Shown here piece by piece: positions 9,032 to 19,900 of a DNA stretch of 64,000 bases (position 1 is the first letter of the stretch; each line of letters begins with the position of its first letter). The notes beneath the pieces were generated by a model. It saw only the letters and a list, made by a program, of their open reading frames with translations. It had not been told where the DNA came from and searched no databases. A program made the translations under genes and the position numbers. The DNA is from Mycobacterium sp. 852013-50091_SCH5140682 (lineage in GTDB: Bacteria; Actinomycetota; Actinomycetes; Mycobacteriales; Mycobacteriaceae): assembly GCF_001665685.1 (NCBI RefSeq), contig NZ_LZTB01000006.1:31043-95042 (forward strand). The letters run 5' to 3'.

Positions 9032-10174
9032 TCAGCGTAGGTCGACGTTCGTCCCGTCGGCGGTCCAGCCTTCGGCGGGGCGCAGTGCACAAGTCTCGGG
9101 GATCGCACCGGCGCGGTAGAAATCGGTGAACAGCGCCGCCGCCTCGTCGGCATCGAAAACCTCTGCCGCACTGACCATTTGAGTGCTGTTGGGCAGCTCG
9201 ATCGGCTGGTCCAGTGCGGCACCGTCGGAGCCAGGGCGTCCGATGACGTAGCGCACCGACTCGACACCCCACTGCTGCCCGCCAGGTTTCCGGATCTCGA
9301 CGGTGATCCGGTCCGGCCCGGAACCCGCTGCCTGCAGATAGGTGTCCTCGTCGCCGATCGGCGTGAGGATCAGCGCGAAGTCGTCGCGGCCGTTGAACTT
9401 GCGCAGGCGACGATCGAAGGAGCCGCTGCGTTCACGCCCGGCCGCGAGCGTGACAGTGAACTGTCCACTCGTACCGGAGACCACCGTCAACCGGTGGGTG
9501 GGCTTGACCTTTTCCCAGTACTCGGCCTGTACCTCGGCAGGCTTGCAGAACACCGACAGCAGTTCGAAGACGCTGCCCCGCGGTCCCGACATGGGTCCGT
9601 GCTCTCCCCCGGCGAGCTCCGCGTCGGCCAGCGCGCCTGCCGCGTCCCGGTCTCCGACCGCGATCAGCGTCAGGATCTCGCGCAACCGGTTGCGCGGCCA
9701 GCCGGCCTGCTCGGCGGGCAACGACTGTGCGGCCTTCAGATATGTGGCGACGTCGGGATGCGCAGCGACGAATTCGGCTCGCGCTCGCTCGAACTCGTCG
9801 AGCATCGCTGCCACGGCGGTGCCGGGCTGCGCCGGGTCGGGCACCTCGACGAAGCCTGATCCGACCTCCAGTCCGTCAACGGCGAACCAACCGTTCACCC
9901 GCAGGTTCAGCCGCTTGAGCGGACCGCCGAGATCCTCGTCGGGCATGAACGCGGCCCACAGGATCTCGTCGAGCACCAGCGGCTTGATGGTCGCCGTCCA
10001 CCGCCAGCGGGGCACTGCCTCGCCTTTGGTCGCCCACCGGCTCGCGGAGAAAACACTCAGGTACACCGCGTCGGCCTGAAACCCGCTCCCACCGACGAAT
10101 CGCAGACCCCGCGCCTTGCACTCGTCTTTGATCCGTTGGTCCCAAAGCTTGCGCAGTTCCTTGGCGGTGGGCAC
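9032..10174 (-). CDS. Hypothetical protein, 380 aa
   Basis: Starts at a GTG (MPTAKELRKLWDQRIKDECKARGLRF). I do not recognise the family. The N-terminus (LRKLWDQ, then GLRFVGGSGF and a WRWTATIKPL segment) is reminiscent of proteins such as DUF4304, but this is only a resemblance. It is soluble and cytoplasmic, with no signal or membrane segment. The C-terminal 100 residues contain a VVSGTSGQFTVTLA beta-rich stretch. It lies 6 nt after the glmS stop on the same strand and 4 nt before the hydrolase, so the three genes may form one transcript. Confidence 0.6.
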   Translation of the reverse strand: MPTAKELRKLWDQRIKDECKARGLRFVGGSGFQADAVYLSVFSASRWATKGEAVPRWRWTATIKPLVLDEILWAAFMPDEDLGGPLKRLNLRVNGWFAVDGLEVGSGFVEVPDPAQPGTAVAAMLDEFERARAEFVAAHPDVATYLKAAQSLPAEQAGWPRNRLREILTLIAVGDRDAAGALADAELAGGEHGPMSGPRGSVFELLSVFCKPAEVQAEYWEKVKPTHRLTVVSGTSGQFTVTLAAGRERSGSFDRRLRKFNGRDDFALILTPIGDEDTYLQAAGSGPDRITVEIRKPGGQQWGVESVRYVIGRPGSDGAALDQPIELPNSTQMVSAAEVFDADEAAALFTDFYRAGAIPETCALRPAEGWTADGTNVDLR

Positions 10175-10180
10175 GCGGCG

Positions 10181-12046
10181 TTACTCGACGGTGACGGACT
10201 TGGCCAGGTTGCGCGGTTTGTCGACGTCGTAACCGCGGGCCCGGGCCACCCCGGCAGCGAACACCTGCAACGGAATGGTCGACAGCAACGGCTGGAAAAG
10301 CGTTGACACCGACGGTATTTCGATCAGGTGATCGGCATACGGCCGTACCGTGTCGTCGCCCTCCTCGGCGATGACGATGGTGATCGCACCGCGGGCCTGG
10401 ATCTCCCGGATGTTGCTGAGCAGCTTGGCGTGCAACATCTGCGCGTTCTTGGGCGACGGCATCACCACGATCACCGGGAGGTCTTCCTCGATGAGTGCGA
10501 TGGGGCCGTGTTTGAGCTCACCGGCCGCGAAGCCTTCGGCGTGCATGTAGGCCAGCTCCTTGAGCTTGAGCGCACCCTCCAACGCGACCGGGTAACCGAC
10601 ATGGCGCCCCAGGAACAGCACCGCCGACGACAGCGCGAACTGCTGCGCCAACTGGCTCACAGGCTCGATTCCGGCCAGCACCCGCTTCACCAGCGCCGGC
10701 ATGGACTCCAGCACGTGGTACTCGCGCCGCACCTCGTCGGGGTACTTGGTGCCCCTCGCCTGCGCGAGCGCCAGCCCGACCAGGTAGTTCGCGGCGATCT
10801 GCGCCAAGAAGGTCTTGGTGGCCGCCACGCCGATCTCCGGCCCGGCACGCGTGTAGAGCACAGCGTCGGCCTCGCGCGGAATCTGGCTGCCGTTGGTGTT
10901 GCAGATGGCCAGCACCTTGGCCTTCTGCGTCTTGGCGTGTCGCACCGCCTCCAGCGTGTCGGCGGTCTCGCCGGACTGCGAGATCGCGATCACGAGCGTG
11001 CTGCGGTCCAGAACCGGATCGCGGTAGCGGAACTCGCTGGCGAGCTCGACCTCGACGGGCAGCCGGGTCCAGTGCTCGATGGCGTACTTGGCCAGCAGGC
11101 CCGAGTGGTATGCGGTACCGCAGGCGACGATGAACACCTTGTCGATCTCGCGGAGTTCCTGATCGCTCAGACGCTGCTCGTCGAGCACGATGCGGTCGTC
11201 GACGAAGTGACCCAGCAGAGTGTCCGCCACGGCCGCAGGCTGCTCGGCGATCTCCTTGAGCATGAAGTAGTCGTAGCCACCCTTCTCGGCGGCATCGAGA
11301 TCCCAGTCGATGTGAAATTCCCGGTAGTCGACATCGGTGTTGCCGTAGAAGTCGGTGATGCGGTAGCTGTCGGCGGTGATCACGACGGCCTGATCCTGAC
11401 CCAGTTCGACAGCGTCACGGGTGTGTTCGATGAAGGCCGCGACGTCGGACCCGACGAACATCTCCCCCTTGCCGACACCGACCACCAGCGGCGTGGACCG
11501 GCGTGCCGCCACGATGGTGCCCGGATCGTCCGCGTTGGCGAACACCAGCGTGAAGTGGCCTTCCAGGCGCTGCAGCACCGCGAGAACCGACGCCGGGAAA
11601 TCACCCGCGGTGTCGCCGTGAGCGTACTGCCGAGCCACCAGATGCACGGCCACCTCGGTGTCGGTGTCGCTGGCGAACTCGACCCCGGCTGCTTCCAACT
11701 CGGCACGCAGGCCGGCAAAGTTTTCGATGATGCCGTTGTGGACCACGGCGATCTTGCCCGCGGCGTCGCGGTGCGGGTGCGCGTTGCGGTCGGTGGGCCT
11801 GCCGTGGGTCGCCCAGCGGGTGTGGCCGAGGCCGGTGCTGCCCGTGAGCAGATCATCGTCGGTCTCGGCGAGCGCGGTCTCCAGGTTGACCAACCGCCCG
11901 GCGCGCCGACGTACCGTCAGCCCGCCCTCGCCGTCGACCAGCGCGATCCCTGCTGAGTCGTAGCCCCGGTACTCCATGCGGCGCAGCGCGTCGACCACGA
12001 TGTCGCGAGCCGGGCGCACCCCGACATAGCCGACGATTCCACACAT
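10181..12046 (-). CDS. glmS: Glutamine--fructose-6-phosphate aminotransferase (isomerizing)
   Basis: 621 aa. It makes glucosamine-6-phosphate from fructose-6-phosphate and glutamine, the first step to UDP-GlcNAc for peptidoglycan. The start is fixed by MCGIVGYVG: Cys2 becomes the N-terminal nucleophile of the glutaminase domain (residues 2-240), so an upstream extension is excluded. Two SIS sugar-isomerase domains follow, with VACGTAYHSG and SQSGETADTLEA motifs, and the C-terminus ends KPRNLAKSVTVE as in other GlmS proteins. No glmS ribozyme is expected in actinobacteria and none was seen. Confidence 0.96.
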   Translation of the reverse strand: MCGIVGYVGVRPARDIVVDALRRMEYRGYDSAGIALVDGEGGLTVRRRAGRLVNLETALAETDDDLLTGSTGLGHTRWATHGRPTDRNAHPHRDAAGKIAVVHNGIIENFAGLRAELEAAGVEFASDTDTEVAVHLVARQYAHGDTAGDFPASVLAVLQRLEGHFTLVFANADDPGTIVAARRSTPLVVGVGKGEMFVGSDVAAFIEHTRDAVELGQDQAVVITADSYRITDFYGNTDVDYREFHIDWDLDAAEKGGYDYFMLKEIAEQPAAVADTLLGHFVDDRIVLDEQRLSDQELREIDKVFIVACGTAYHSGLLAKYAIEHWTRLPVEVELASEFRYRDPVLDRSTLVIAISQSGETADTLEAVRHAKTQKAKVLAICNTNGSQIPREADAVLYTRAGPEIGVAATKTFLAQIAANYLVGLALAQARGTKYPDEVRREYHVLESMPALVKRVLAGIEPVSQLAQQFALSSAVLFLGRHVGYPVALEGALKLKELAYMHAEGFAAGELKHGPIALIEEDLPVIVVMPSPKNAQMLHAKLLSNIREIQARGAITIVIAEEGDDTVRPYADHLIEIPSVSTLFQPLLSTIPLQVFAAGVARARGYDVDKPRNLAKSVTVE

Positions 12047-12182
12047 AGGGACCCAGGGTAGTGCAGCCGACGCCCCGCACCCGCTTCCGCGCCGACGGCC
12101 TTGACGCAGATCACTCGTCAGCACCTCTCTGGCAACCGCTCAATGCCGGTGGCCGGACACCGCCGTGGGCTACGGTCATCGG

Positions 12183-13034
12183 GTGGCCAGCACCAAGAAG
12201 CTCCTCAGCGCGTTGACCCGCCGCGGACCGCACCGCGTACTGCGCGGTGACCTGGCATTCGCCGGCGTACCCGGTGTCGTGTACACGCCCGAAGCCGGTC
12301 TGAATCTGCCCGGCGTGGCGTTCGGACACGACTGGCTGGCGAAAGCCGAGAACTACACCCGCACCCTGGAGCATCTGGCGTCCTGGGGCATCGTCGCCGC
12401 GGCGCCCAGCACTGAAGCCGGGGTGGCGCCGTCGGTGCTCAACTTCGCCTTCGACCTGGGCGCCACGCTGGACATTGTCAGCGGCGTGCGGCTCGGTCCC
12501 GGCAAGATCAGCGTTCACCCGGGCAAACGGGGCCTGGCGGGCCACGGTTTCGGCGGTTCGGCCGCGGTGTTCGCGGCGGCCGGGCTGGCGTCCGGACCGC
12601 ACGCCCCGAAGGCGGTGGCCGCGCTGTTCCCCACGGTCACCAAGCCGGAGGCAGAACAGCCGGCGGCGTCGCTCAAGGTGCCCGGCCTGATCCTCGCCTC
12701 GACGGGCGATCCCCTCAACATCCGCTCCAACGCTGCCGAGCTGGCCGCGGCGTGGCATGGCTCGACGCTGCGCACCGTCGACAAGGCCGAGTCTGCCGGT
12801 CTGGTCGAAGGCCGCAAACTCGGCCGGTTCATCGGTCTGCCCGGCCCGGACCGCGGCACGCAGAAGGTGGTCCGCGCGCTGCTCACCGGGTACCTGCTGG
12901 CCACGCTGGCCGGCGACAAGACCTACCGGGACTTCGCCGACCCGGAGGTGGCGCTGCCGCGCACCGGGTTCGCCGACCCCGACGCCCCGCCGGTCCAGTT
13001 GGAGGACAAGGTGGCCGCCCTACTGAAGGGCTGA
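12183..13034 (+). CDS. Alpha/beta-hydrolase fold protein without the nucleophile serine
   Basis: 283 aa from GTG 12183 (a GTG at 12165 is an alternative). The fold matches dienelactone hydrolase/chlorophyllase-like proteins: GVAFGHDWLA (oxyanion region), then LGPGKISVHPGKRGLAGHGFGGSAAVFAAAG at the nucleophile elbow, then ILASTGDPL near the usual acid. At the elbow the sequence is G-H-G122-F-G-G, so the catalytic Ser/Cys/Asp is Gly. It may be a non-enzymatic binding protein, or adjacent S126 may act instead. It is divergent from glmS. Confidence 0.7.
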   Translation: MASTKKLLSALTRRGPHRVLRGDLAFAGVPGVVYTPEAGLNLPGVAFGHDWLAKAENYTRTLEHLASWGIVAAAPSTEAGVAPSVLNFAFDLGATLDIVSGVRLGPGKISVHPGKRGLAGHGFGGSAAVFAAAGLASGPHAPKAVAALFPTVTKPEAEQPAASLKVPGLILASTGDPLNIRSNAAELAAAWHGSTLRTVDKAESAGLVEGRKLGRFIGLPGPDRGTQKVVRALLTGYLLATLAGDKTYRDFADPEVALPRTGFADPDAPPVQLEDKVAALLKG

Positions 13035-13215
13035 TGCGCCCGGGCCATGACGCGCCGAGCCCCCCGCATGACCCGCCCAGCCCACGCGAGATTGACGAAA
13101 ATGCAGCTTCGAGCCGCATGGAACAACACTTCCGTCGATGTCGCGGTACGAGCCCATCCGACAGCAGCGCCCATTTGGCCGGTCTGCGCATCGCCCAACC
13201 AACCAGTTGATGGTG

Positions 13216-13227
13216 TATAACTCCACC
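13216..13227 (+). promoter_or_regulatory. Predicted -10 box giving a leaderless transcript of the LLM oxidoreductase gene
   Basis: TATAAC at 13216-13221 ends 6 nt before the ATG at 13228, so initiation at the usual 7-nt distance would begin on the start codon. No ribosome site precedes that ATG. Leaderless starts are frequent in mycobacteria. Confidence 0.5.
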
Positions 13228-14268
13228 ATGCGGACGGGCATCTTTCTCAACTACGCGGGCGGATTCAAAGAGGCTGCCGATCAGGTGGTCGAACTGGAGA
13301 AGGTGGGCATCGACATCGCCCTGGTGCCCGAGGCCTATTCGTACGACGCGATCAGTCAGCTGGGCTACCTCGCCGCCAAGACCTCGACCATCGAACTCGG
13401 TACAGGCGTGGTGCCGATCTACACCCGCACCCCATCACTGCTGGCGATGACGGCAGCAGGGGTGGACTACGTCTCCGACGGCCGCTTCCGGCTCGGTATC
13501 GGCACGTCCGGCCCCCAGGTCGTGGAGGGCTTCCACGGCGTCCCCTTCGACGCGCCGCTGGGCCGCACGCGCGAGGTGGTCGAGATCTGCCGCCAGGTGT
13601 GGCGGCGCGAGGACGTCAACTACACCGGCAAGCACTATCAGCTGCCACTGCCCGCCGACCTCGGCACCGGCCTCGGCAAATCGCTTCACCTGATCAATCA
13701 CCCTGTGCGCGAACGCATCCCGATTACCATCGCAGCCTTGGGGCCGAAGAACGTGGAACTGACCGCCGAAATCGCCGAGGGTTGGCAGCCCGTCTTCTAC
13801 TACCCCGAGAAGGCCGACGCCGTCTGGGGTGACGCGCTGCGCGCAGGTGCCTCCAAACGCGATCCGGAACTGGGGCCGCTTGACGTGATGGTCAGCGCGA
13901 GCCTGGCCATCGGCGACGACGTCGATGACCGGCTGGCATGGGCGAAACCCCAACTGGCCCTGTACATCGGCGGCATGGGCGCCCGCGGCAAGAACTTCTA
14001 CCACAATCTCGCCACCCGCTACGGATTCGGCGAAGTTGCCGATCACATCCAGGATCTCTACCTGGCAGGCAACAAGGCCGAGGCCGTCGCGGCCGTACCC
14101 GACGAGCTGGTGCGCAACGTATCCCTGGTCGGGCCAACGGAATTCGTGAAAGAACGACTCGCCGCCTATGCCGAGGCGGGCGTGACCACGATGCTGGTGC
14201 ATCCGCTGGCCACCTCCGACGCCGAGACTGTGCGGTTCTGCGAAGAACTGGTGTCACTGACGCGGTAG
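13228..14268 (+). CDS. LLM-class F420-dependent oxidoreductase
   Basis: 346 aa luciferase-like TIM-barrel protein. Family features are the N-terminal GIFLNYAGGFKEAAD, ELGTGVVPIYTRTP (residues 56-69) and GRFRLGIGTSGPQVVEGFHG. This arrangement is typical of mycobacterial F420-linked reductases rather than FMN monooxygenases. Substrate unknown. The start at 13228 is chosen from homology with MRTGIFL and the -10 box just before it; MVYNST at 13210 is in frame and possible. Confidence 0.85.
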   Translation: MRTGIFLNYAGGFKEAADQVVELEKVGIDIALVPEAYSYDAISQLGYLAAKTSTIELGTGVVPIYTRTPSLLAMTAAGVDYVSDGRFRLGIGTSGPQVVEGFHGVPFDAPLGRTREVVEICRQVWRREDVNYTGKHYQLPLPADLGTGLGKSLHLINHPVRERIPITIAALGPKNVELTAEIAEGWQPVFYYPEKADAVWGDALRAGASKRDPELGPLDVMVSASLAIGDDVDDRLAWAKPQLALYIGGMGARGKNFYHNLATRYGFGEVADHIQDLYLAGNKAEAVAAVPDELVRNVSLVGPTEFVKERLAAYAEAGVTTMLVHPLATSDAETVRFCEELVSLTR

Positions 14269-14329
14269 TCTGCGCAGCTCATCGGCCGAAGCCGCCCCTG
14301 AACCGCCGCGGCGAACCTAAGCTCCTTTC

Positions 14330-16960
14330 GTGCGATTGACGTGGCCGTTAACCGGTCGCATGAAGGAGATGAGCTTCGTCGAAGCCGCGCTGTCGGCTTC
14401 CGATGCCTCCGGAATCCTCATGTGCGGGGCCGCGGGTGTGGGCAAGAGCCGGATTGCTCGCGAAGCGCTGGCGGTCGCCGAGTCACGGGGATACGAATGC
14501 CGGTGGGTGGTGGGCACCACCGCCGCCCAGTCCGTCCCCCTTGGTGCGTTCACCGCATGGGCCACGTCGGGTGCCAACGACACACTTCAGCTACTGCGTG
14601 CGGTGATCGAGACCCTCACATCCACCCCCGACGGTGCCCCGGTGGTACTGGGCGTCGACGACGTGCAGCTGCTTGACGAACTGTCGATGTTCGTGGTGCA
14701 TCAGCTCGTACAACGCGGCGCGGCGAAGGTCATCCTGACGGTTCGTGACGAGCCGAGCTCCGCAGCGCTCGGGGAGATATTGAAGGTCGGCGAGTTCACC
14801 AGGCTCGACCTTCAGCCGCTGACCGCTGACGAAACCGCGGCGCTCCTCTCGGCCACCCTTGGCGGATCGATAGACGCCCATGCCGCCCAACGCCTTTGGG
14901 CATTGACCCAGGGCAACGCGTTGTACCTGCGCAACATCGTCGAGCAGGAGATCGTCGACGGCCGGTTGGTGCAGCGACATGGGTTCTGGCAGTGGACCGG
15001 CGATCCGGTGATGCCACCCAACCTCGTGGAACTGATCGAATCCCGCATCGGAGTCCTGCCGGGCGCGGTCGGTGATGTGGTCGACGCGCTGGCGGTCGGC
15101 GAGCCCATCGAACTCGGGGCCCTGCGACGCATCGCCGGTGCCGCCGCCGTCGAAGAGGCAGACACTCGCGGCCTCATCACCCTGGAGACCGCGGCGGGTG
15201 GCGTGGAGGTCCGAGTCGCCCATCCGCTCTACGGCGAGGTCCGCCGCCGACGTGCGCCCGCCACCCGGCTCCGGCGGCTGTGCGGGCTGGTCGCCACCGA
15301 GTTGGCCGCAGTCGATGACGGCCACGACATCCGAGCCGCGGTGCGGCGTGCCACGTTGAGCCTGGATTCGGACCTCCCACCCGACGCGGAGCTGCTCGTC
15401 AGGGCGGCCCGCGGCGCCGTCTGGCTGGCAGACCTGCCACTGGCGGACCGGCTCGCGGACGCTGCAGCCCGCGCCGGAGCCGGACCCGAGCCGGCTTTCA
15501 TCCGGGCACATGCGCTGTCGTGGCTGGGCCGCGGCGAGCAAGCCGACGCCGTCCTCACCGAGATCCCCACCGCATCACTGTCCGAATCCGACCGTGCGCG
15601 ACTGGCTTTCCTGCGGGCCAGCAACATGCTGTGGGTGCTCGGGACCCCCGCGGACGCCAAGCGCCTCATCGAAGAGGCCTCCCACACCGGGTCACGCCAG
15701 GTACGCAGCTATACCGACGCGTTCCTGGCCGTGTATTCGTTCGCCATGGATGACCCGGTTGCAGCCGCGGGCTATACGGAACACCTTGTGCTCGAGCACC
15801 TTCCCGCCATCGTCGGCGCCGAGGCCGCCTGGGTGCACGCCGCGGTATCGGCCGACGCCGGACAGACCACCGCCGCCATCGCCGCCGCGGAGGCCGGCTA
15901 CTCCATTGCGATCCGGTCTTACGACGCACCGCAGATGACGTTCAACATCGCCGACGCTCACATCAGTGCACTGCTGCTGTCCGGCCGGATCGGCGAAGCG
16001 GTGCAGGTGGCCGACCACGTGCGCGAGCAGGCCGCCGATCTCCCCGGTACCGCCCAACTGCTCGGAGCGGCCCTGGCAGGGCGCGCGGCCCTGGGTGCGG
16101 GCCGGTTGAAAACCGCATGTGCGCTGCTCGATCAAGCGACGATGGGCCTGTCACACGCGGGCTACGCCACCGGCTGGGGATACCGCTATCAGGTCATCCA
16201 TGCGACAGGGCTTGCCATACGCGGCGCAACCACTGAGGCTGCGTCCGCACTGTCCGCGCTGGAGGAGCTGCCGCGCAGATTCCGGAAGCTGGAGTACGAA
16301 CGCGCCATCGCCCAGGCATGGGTGGCCGCGGGCCTGGGTGCCGTCAGCGAGGCGATCGCCCTGTTGCTGTCAGCCTCCGAAACTGCCTGTAAAAAACGGC
16401 AATTCGCCGCGGAGGTGGCTTGTCTGCAGACCGCAACCCAATTCGGCGATCGTTCCGGCGCGGCGCGGTTGCGAGAGCTCGAGTCGATCGTCGAGGGGCC
16501 ACGCGCCGGTCTTGCCGCCCGCTTCGCCGAGGCCTTGGGCACGGGCGATGCCGTCGAGTTGGCCGGCCTGTCGGTGGAATTCGAGAACATGGGCGACGTC
16601 GTCGCCGCAGTCGACTGTGCCGCCCACGCCGCAGGCGTGTACCGCGGCCAGGGTCTGCGCGGTTCGGCGCTGACCTGCTCGTCACGCGCGAGTGCCCTCG
16701 CCGAGCAGTGTGGCGGCGTCAGCTCCCCCGCGCTCAGCGCGGCGGCCGGAGCTTTGCCGTTGACCAATCGGGAACGTGAGATCGTCATGCTGGTCGCCGC
16801 GGGGTTGTCCAATCAAGCCGTCGCCGAACGTCTCACGCTGTCGGTTCGTACCGTCGAGAGTCATCTGTACCGCGCGATGCTCAAGACCGAGACCACCAGC
16901 CGTGACGAACTCGGCGGCCTGCTGCCCCCACGACAACCACCCGACGATGACAACCCTTGA
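14330..16960 (+). CDS. LuxR-family STAND ATPase regulator (LAL type)
   Basis: 876 aa from GTG. Residues 33-40 are a Walker A (GAAGVGKS) and VVLGVDDVQLLD is the Walker B/sensor stretch, giving an AAA/STAND module in the first 300 residues. A long helical, TPR-like middle follows. The last 65 residues are a LuxR helix-turn-helix (LTNREREIVMLVAAGLSNQAVAERL, then TVESHLYRAMLK). Proteins of this build are ligand-gated transcription activators. The gene ends 27 nt before the cyclase-like gene at 16988, on the same strand, so the two may be co-transcribed. Target genes unknown. Confidence 0.87.
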   Translation: MRLTWPLTGRMKEMSFVEAALSASDASGILMCGAAGVGKSRIAREALAVAESRGYECRWVVGTTAAQSVPLGAFTAWATSGANDTLQLLRAVIETLTSTPDGAPVVLGVDDVQLLDELSMFVVHQLVQRGAAKVILTVRDEPSSAALGEILKVGEFTRLDLQPLTADETAALLSATLGGSIDAHAAQRLWALTQGNALYLRNIVEQEIVDGRLVQRHGFWQWTGDPVMPPNLVELIESRIGVLPGAVGDVVDALAVGEPIELGALRRIAGAAAVEEADTRGLITLETAAGGVEVRVAHPLYGEVRRRRAPATRLRRLCGLVATELAAVDDGHDIRAAVRRATLSLDSDLPPDAELLVRAARGAVWLADLPLADRLADAAARAGAGPEPAFIRAHALSWLGRGEQADAVLTEIPTASLSESDRARLAFLRASNMLWVLGTPADAKRLIEEASHTGSRQVRSYTDAFLAVYSFAMDDPVAAAGYTEHLVLEHLPAIVGAEAAWVHAAVSADAGQTTAAIAAAEAGYSIAIRSYDAPQMTFNIADAHISALLLSGRIGEAVQVADHVREQAADLPGTAQLLGAALAGRAALGAGRLKTACALLDQATMGLSHAGYATGWGYRYQVIHATGLAIRGATTEAASALSALEELPRRFRKLEYERAIAQAWVAAGLGAVSEAIALLLSASETACKKRQFAAEVACLQTATQFGDRSGAARLRELESIVEGPRAGLAARFAEALGTGDAVELAGLSVEFENMGDVVAAVDCAAHAAGVYRGQGLRGSALTCSSRASALAEQCGGVSSPALSAAAGALPLTNREREIVMLVAAGLSNQAVAERLTLSVRTVESHLYRAMLKTETTSRDELGGLLPPRQPPDDDNP

Positions 16961-16987
16961 CCGCTTCGCGGATTCGGCGGTGATCGA

Positions 16988-19900
16988 ATGACGGCGGATG
17001 TGGCATGCGGGTCGTGTGGCACTGTCCTGCGGGCGAGGGCCAAGTTCTGCGACGAATGCGGCACACCAGTGGTTGTTTCCGGTGATGCGGCGGAGTACAA
17101 GCAGGTGACCGTGCTGTTCGCCGACGTGGTGCGCTCGATGGACATCGCGGCCGCGCTGGATATCGAGCGACTGCGCGACATCATGACCCAAGTGGCGGAG
17201 CGTTCGGCGGCGGTCGTGCGCCGGTACGGTGGGGGCACCGTGGATTTCACCGGCGACGGGGTCATGGCGGTCTTCGGAGCGCCGGTGGCGTTGGAGGATC
17301 ACGCTTTTCGGGCATGCTTGGCGGCGTTGGCCATCCAAGACGAGGCGAGGCGGTTGGCAGACGAGGTCGGGCAACGCGACGGGGTGGGACTGCGGCTGCG
17401 GGTGGGTCTGAATTCCGGTCGGGTGATCGCCGGGGAGATCGGATCGGGAACGTTGGGCTACCGAACTATCGGGCGACAGGTCGGGATGGCGCAGCGCATG
17501 GAATCCGCCGCCCCGCCGGGTGGCGTACTTCTCTCGGAGTCGACGGCCCGGCTCGTCGAGCAGCTTGCTGTGCTCGCAGAGCCAGAGTGGGTGCGCATCA
17601 AGGGATCCGACGCACCGGTGGCTGCGCGCCGGCTCGTCGGCGTCGAACCACGGGACGGCTTGGCCGGACGTGCCGAGGCGCGGCTGGTCGGGCGGCGGGG
17701 GGAGATGGCGACGCTTGCCGCAGCGGTGGACGATGCGGTGGCCGGCCGCGGTGTCGTGGTGAACGTGGTGGGGCCACCGGGTATCGGCAAGAGCCGCGTC
17801 GCGCGCGAGGCCGCCGCACTCGCGTCGATGTGCGGCGTGCAGGTGTTCTGCACGTTCTGCGAATCGCATGCTCGCGATGTTTCGTTCCACGCGGTGACAC
17901 GACTGCTCCGGGCGGGCATCGGCATCGCGGAGCTTCACGGCGAAGCAGCGCGAACCCATCTCCGACAACGGATTCCAGACGCCGATCCGCAAGACCTGCT
18001 GCTGCTCGACGACCTGCTGGGCGTGGCAGACCCCGATGTGGCGCTACCCCAGATCGATCCGGATGCGCGTCGTCGCCGGCTGACCGCGCTGGTCAACACC
18101 GTGTCACTGGCACGTGCGGAGCCTGCCCTGTTCATCATCGAAGACGTCCACTGGATCGACGCGGCCAGCGAGGCGATGCTGGCCGCATTTCTCACCGTGA
18201 TCCCTGGCACTCCCACGCTGGTCCTGATGACCGCCCGCCCCGAGTACTGCGGAACGCTCGACCACATACCCGGCTCCCGGGCGATACCCCTTTCCCCGCT
18301 GGGCGATTCGGACACCGCGACACTGATCGACGACCTGCTTGGCACAGACCCGACGGTCGCGGAGGTGGCGGCAGTCATCGTCGACAGGGCTGCGGGAAAT
18401 CCGTTCTTCACCGAGGAGATGGTGCGCGAGTTGGTGCAGCGCGGCGTGTTGACGGGTGAACGAGGCGGCTATGTCTGCCGAGTCGACGTCGCCGAAGTGA
18501 CTGTGCCCGCCACGGTGCAGGCCGCCATCGAGGCGCGCATCGACCGACTGACCGCCGAAGGCAAACGGACGGTGTACGCGGCATCGGTGATCGGGGCCCG
18601 CTTCGAGGCCGATCTGCTCGACGCTCTGGACGTCGACGGGGTCGTCGACGAACTGCTGAGAGCGGAGCTGATCGATCAGGTTCAGATCGCCGCGAACCCG
18701 GAATATGCCTTCCGCCATCCGCTGATCCGCGCGGTCGCCTACGAATCGCAGTTGAAGTCCGACCGGGCCGACCTCCACCGCCGGGTAGCCGCCGCGATCG
18801 AGACGAGTAGCGCCGAGTCGGCAGACCAGAATGCGGCATTGATAGCCGAACACTTCGAGTCCGCGGGCGATCTGCACCCCGCGTACGACTGGCACATGCG
18901 TGCCGGCGCGTGGTCGGCCAACCGTGACATCGGAGCGGCCCGGGTCAGCTGGGAGCGGGCGCGGCGGATCGCTGACCGGCTGCCCGATGGCGACGACGAC
19001 CGACTGCCGATGCGCATCGCGCCCCGCGCGTTACTGTGTGCGACCGGTTGGCAGGCGATCCGGGGTACTCGCGACCGGTTCGACGAGCTGCGCGCGTTGT
19101 GCGAGGCGGCCGGGGACAAGGTCTCGCTGGCGATCGGCATGAACGGCCTGGAGACCGAGCTGATGTTCGCCGGGCGCACACGGGAGGGCTCGCGGTTGGC
19201 GTCCGAACAGATGACGCTGCTCGAGTCGCTCGAAGATCCCGCGCCGATGGTGGGTACGTCGTTCATCGCGTTCAACAACTGGTTCGACGCGGGCGAGTTC
19301 GGTGAGATCGTGCGGTGGTCGCAGACCGTGATCGAGCGTGCTGACGGTGATGCCGCCATGGGCGCCGAGTTCGGATTCGGTTCGCCACTGGCGGCCGCTC
19401 TGGCGTGGCGGGGCATCGCACAGTGGTGGCTCGGCCAATCCGGGTGGCGCCAGAACATGGCTGACGCCGTCGTGATGGCTCAAGGCAGTGACCCGACGAC
19501 GCTGGCCATGGTGGTGGGCTGGACCTACGGTCTGCCGATCGCGTTCGGTGTGCTTCGGGCCGACGACACCGCGTTGCACGCGATCGAGCAGGCGGCGCAG
19601 ATCGCCGAGGGTTCCAGCGATACCGCGTTCAGCATCGTCCAGTACGCGCTGGCCACTGCACTGCTGCACCGGGATTCGGAGAGCGATCGGGACCGCGGAC
19701 TGGAACTGATGATGCAGGCCCGCGATGCGTGGTCCCACGAGTCCGTTGACTTCCTGGTCCCCGTCGGCGAACTGGCCATCGCCGGCGAGCGGGCGAGGCG
19801 CGGCGACCACGATGCCGCGGTGGACGTGATGCGCACCGCGCTGGACGATCTGTACGACGCCGGGCGGCCCTTCTTCGCAGTGCTGGGTGCCGGGCTTCTG

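Noticed and set aside
10328..11956. A 542-codon open frame antisense to glmS
   Set aside because: glmS is unambiguous; the antisense product is a low-complexity His/Arg/Val-rich translation with no ribosome site.
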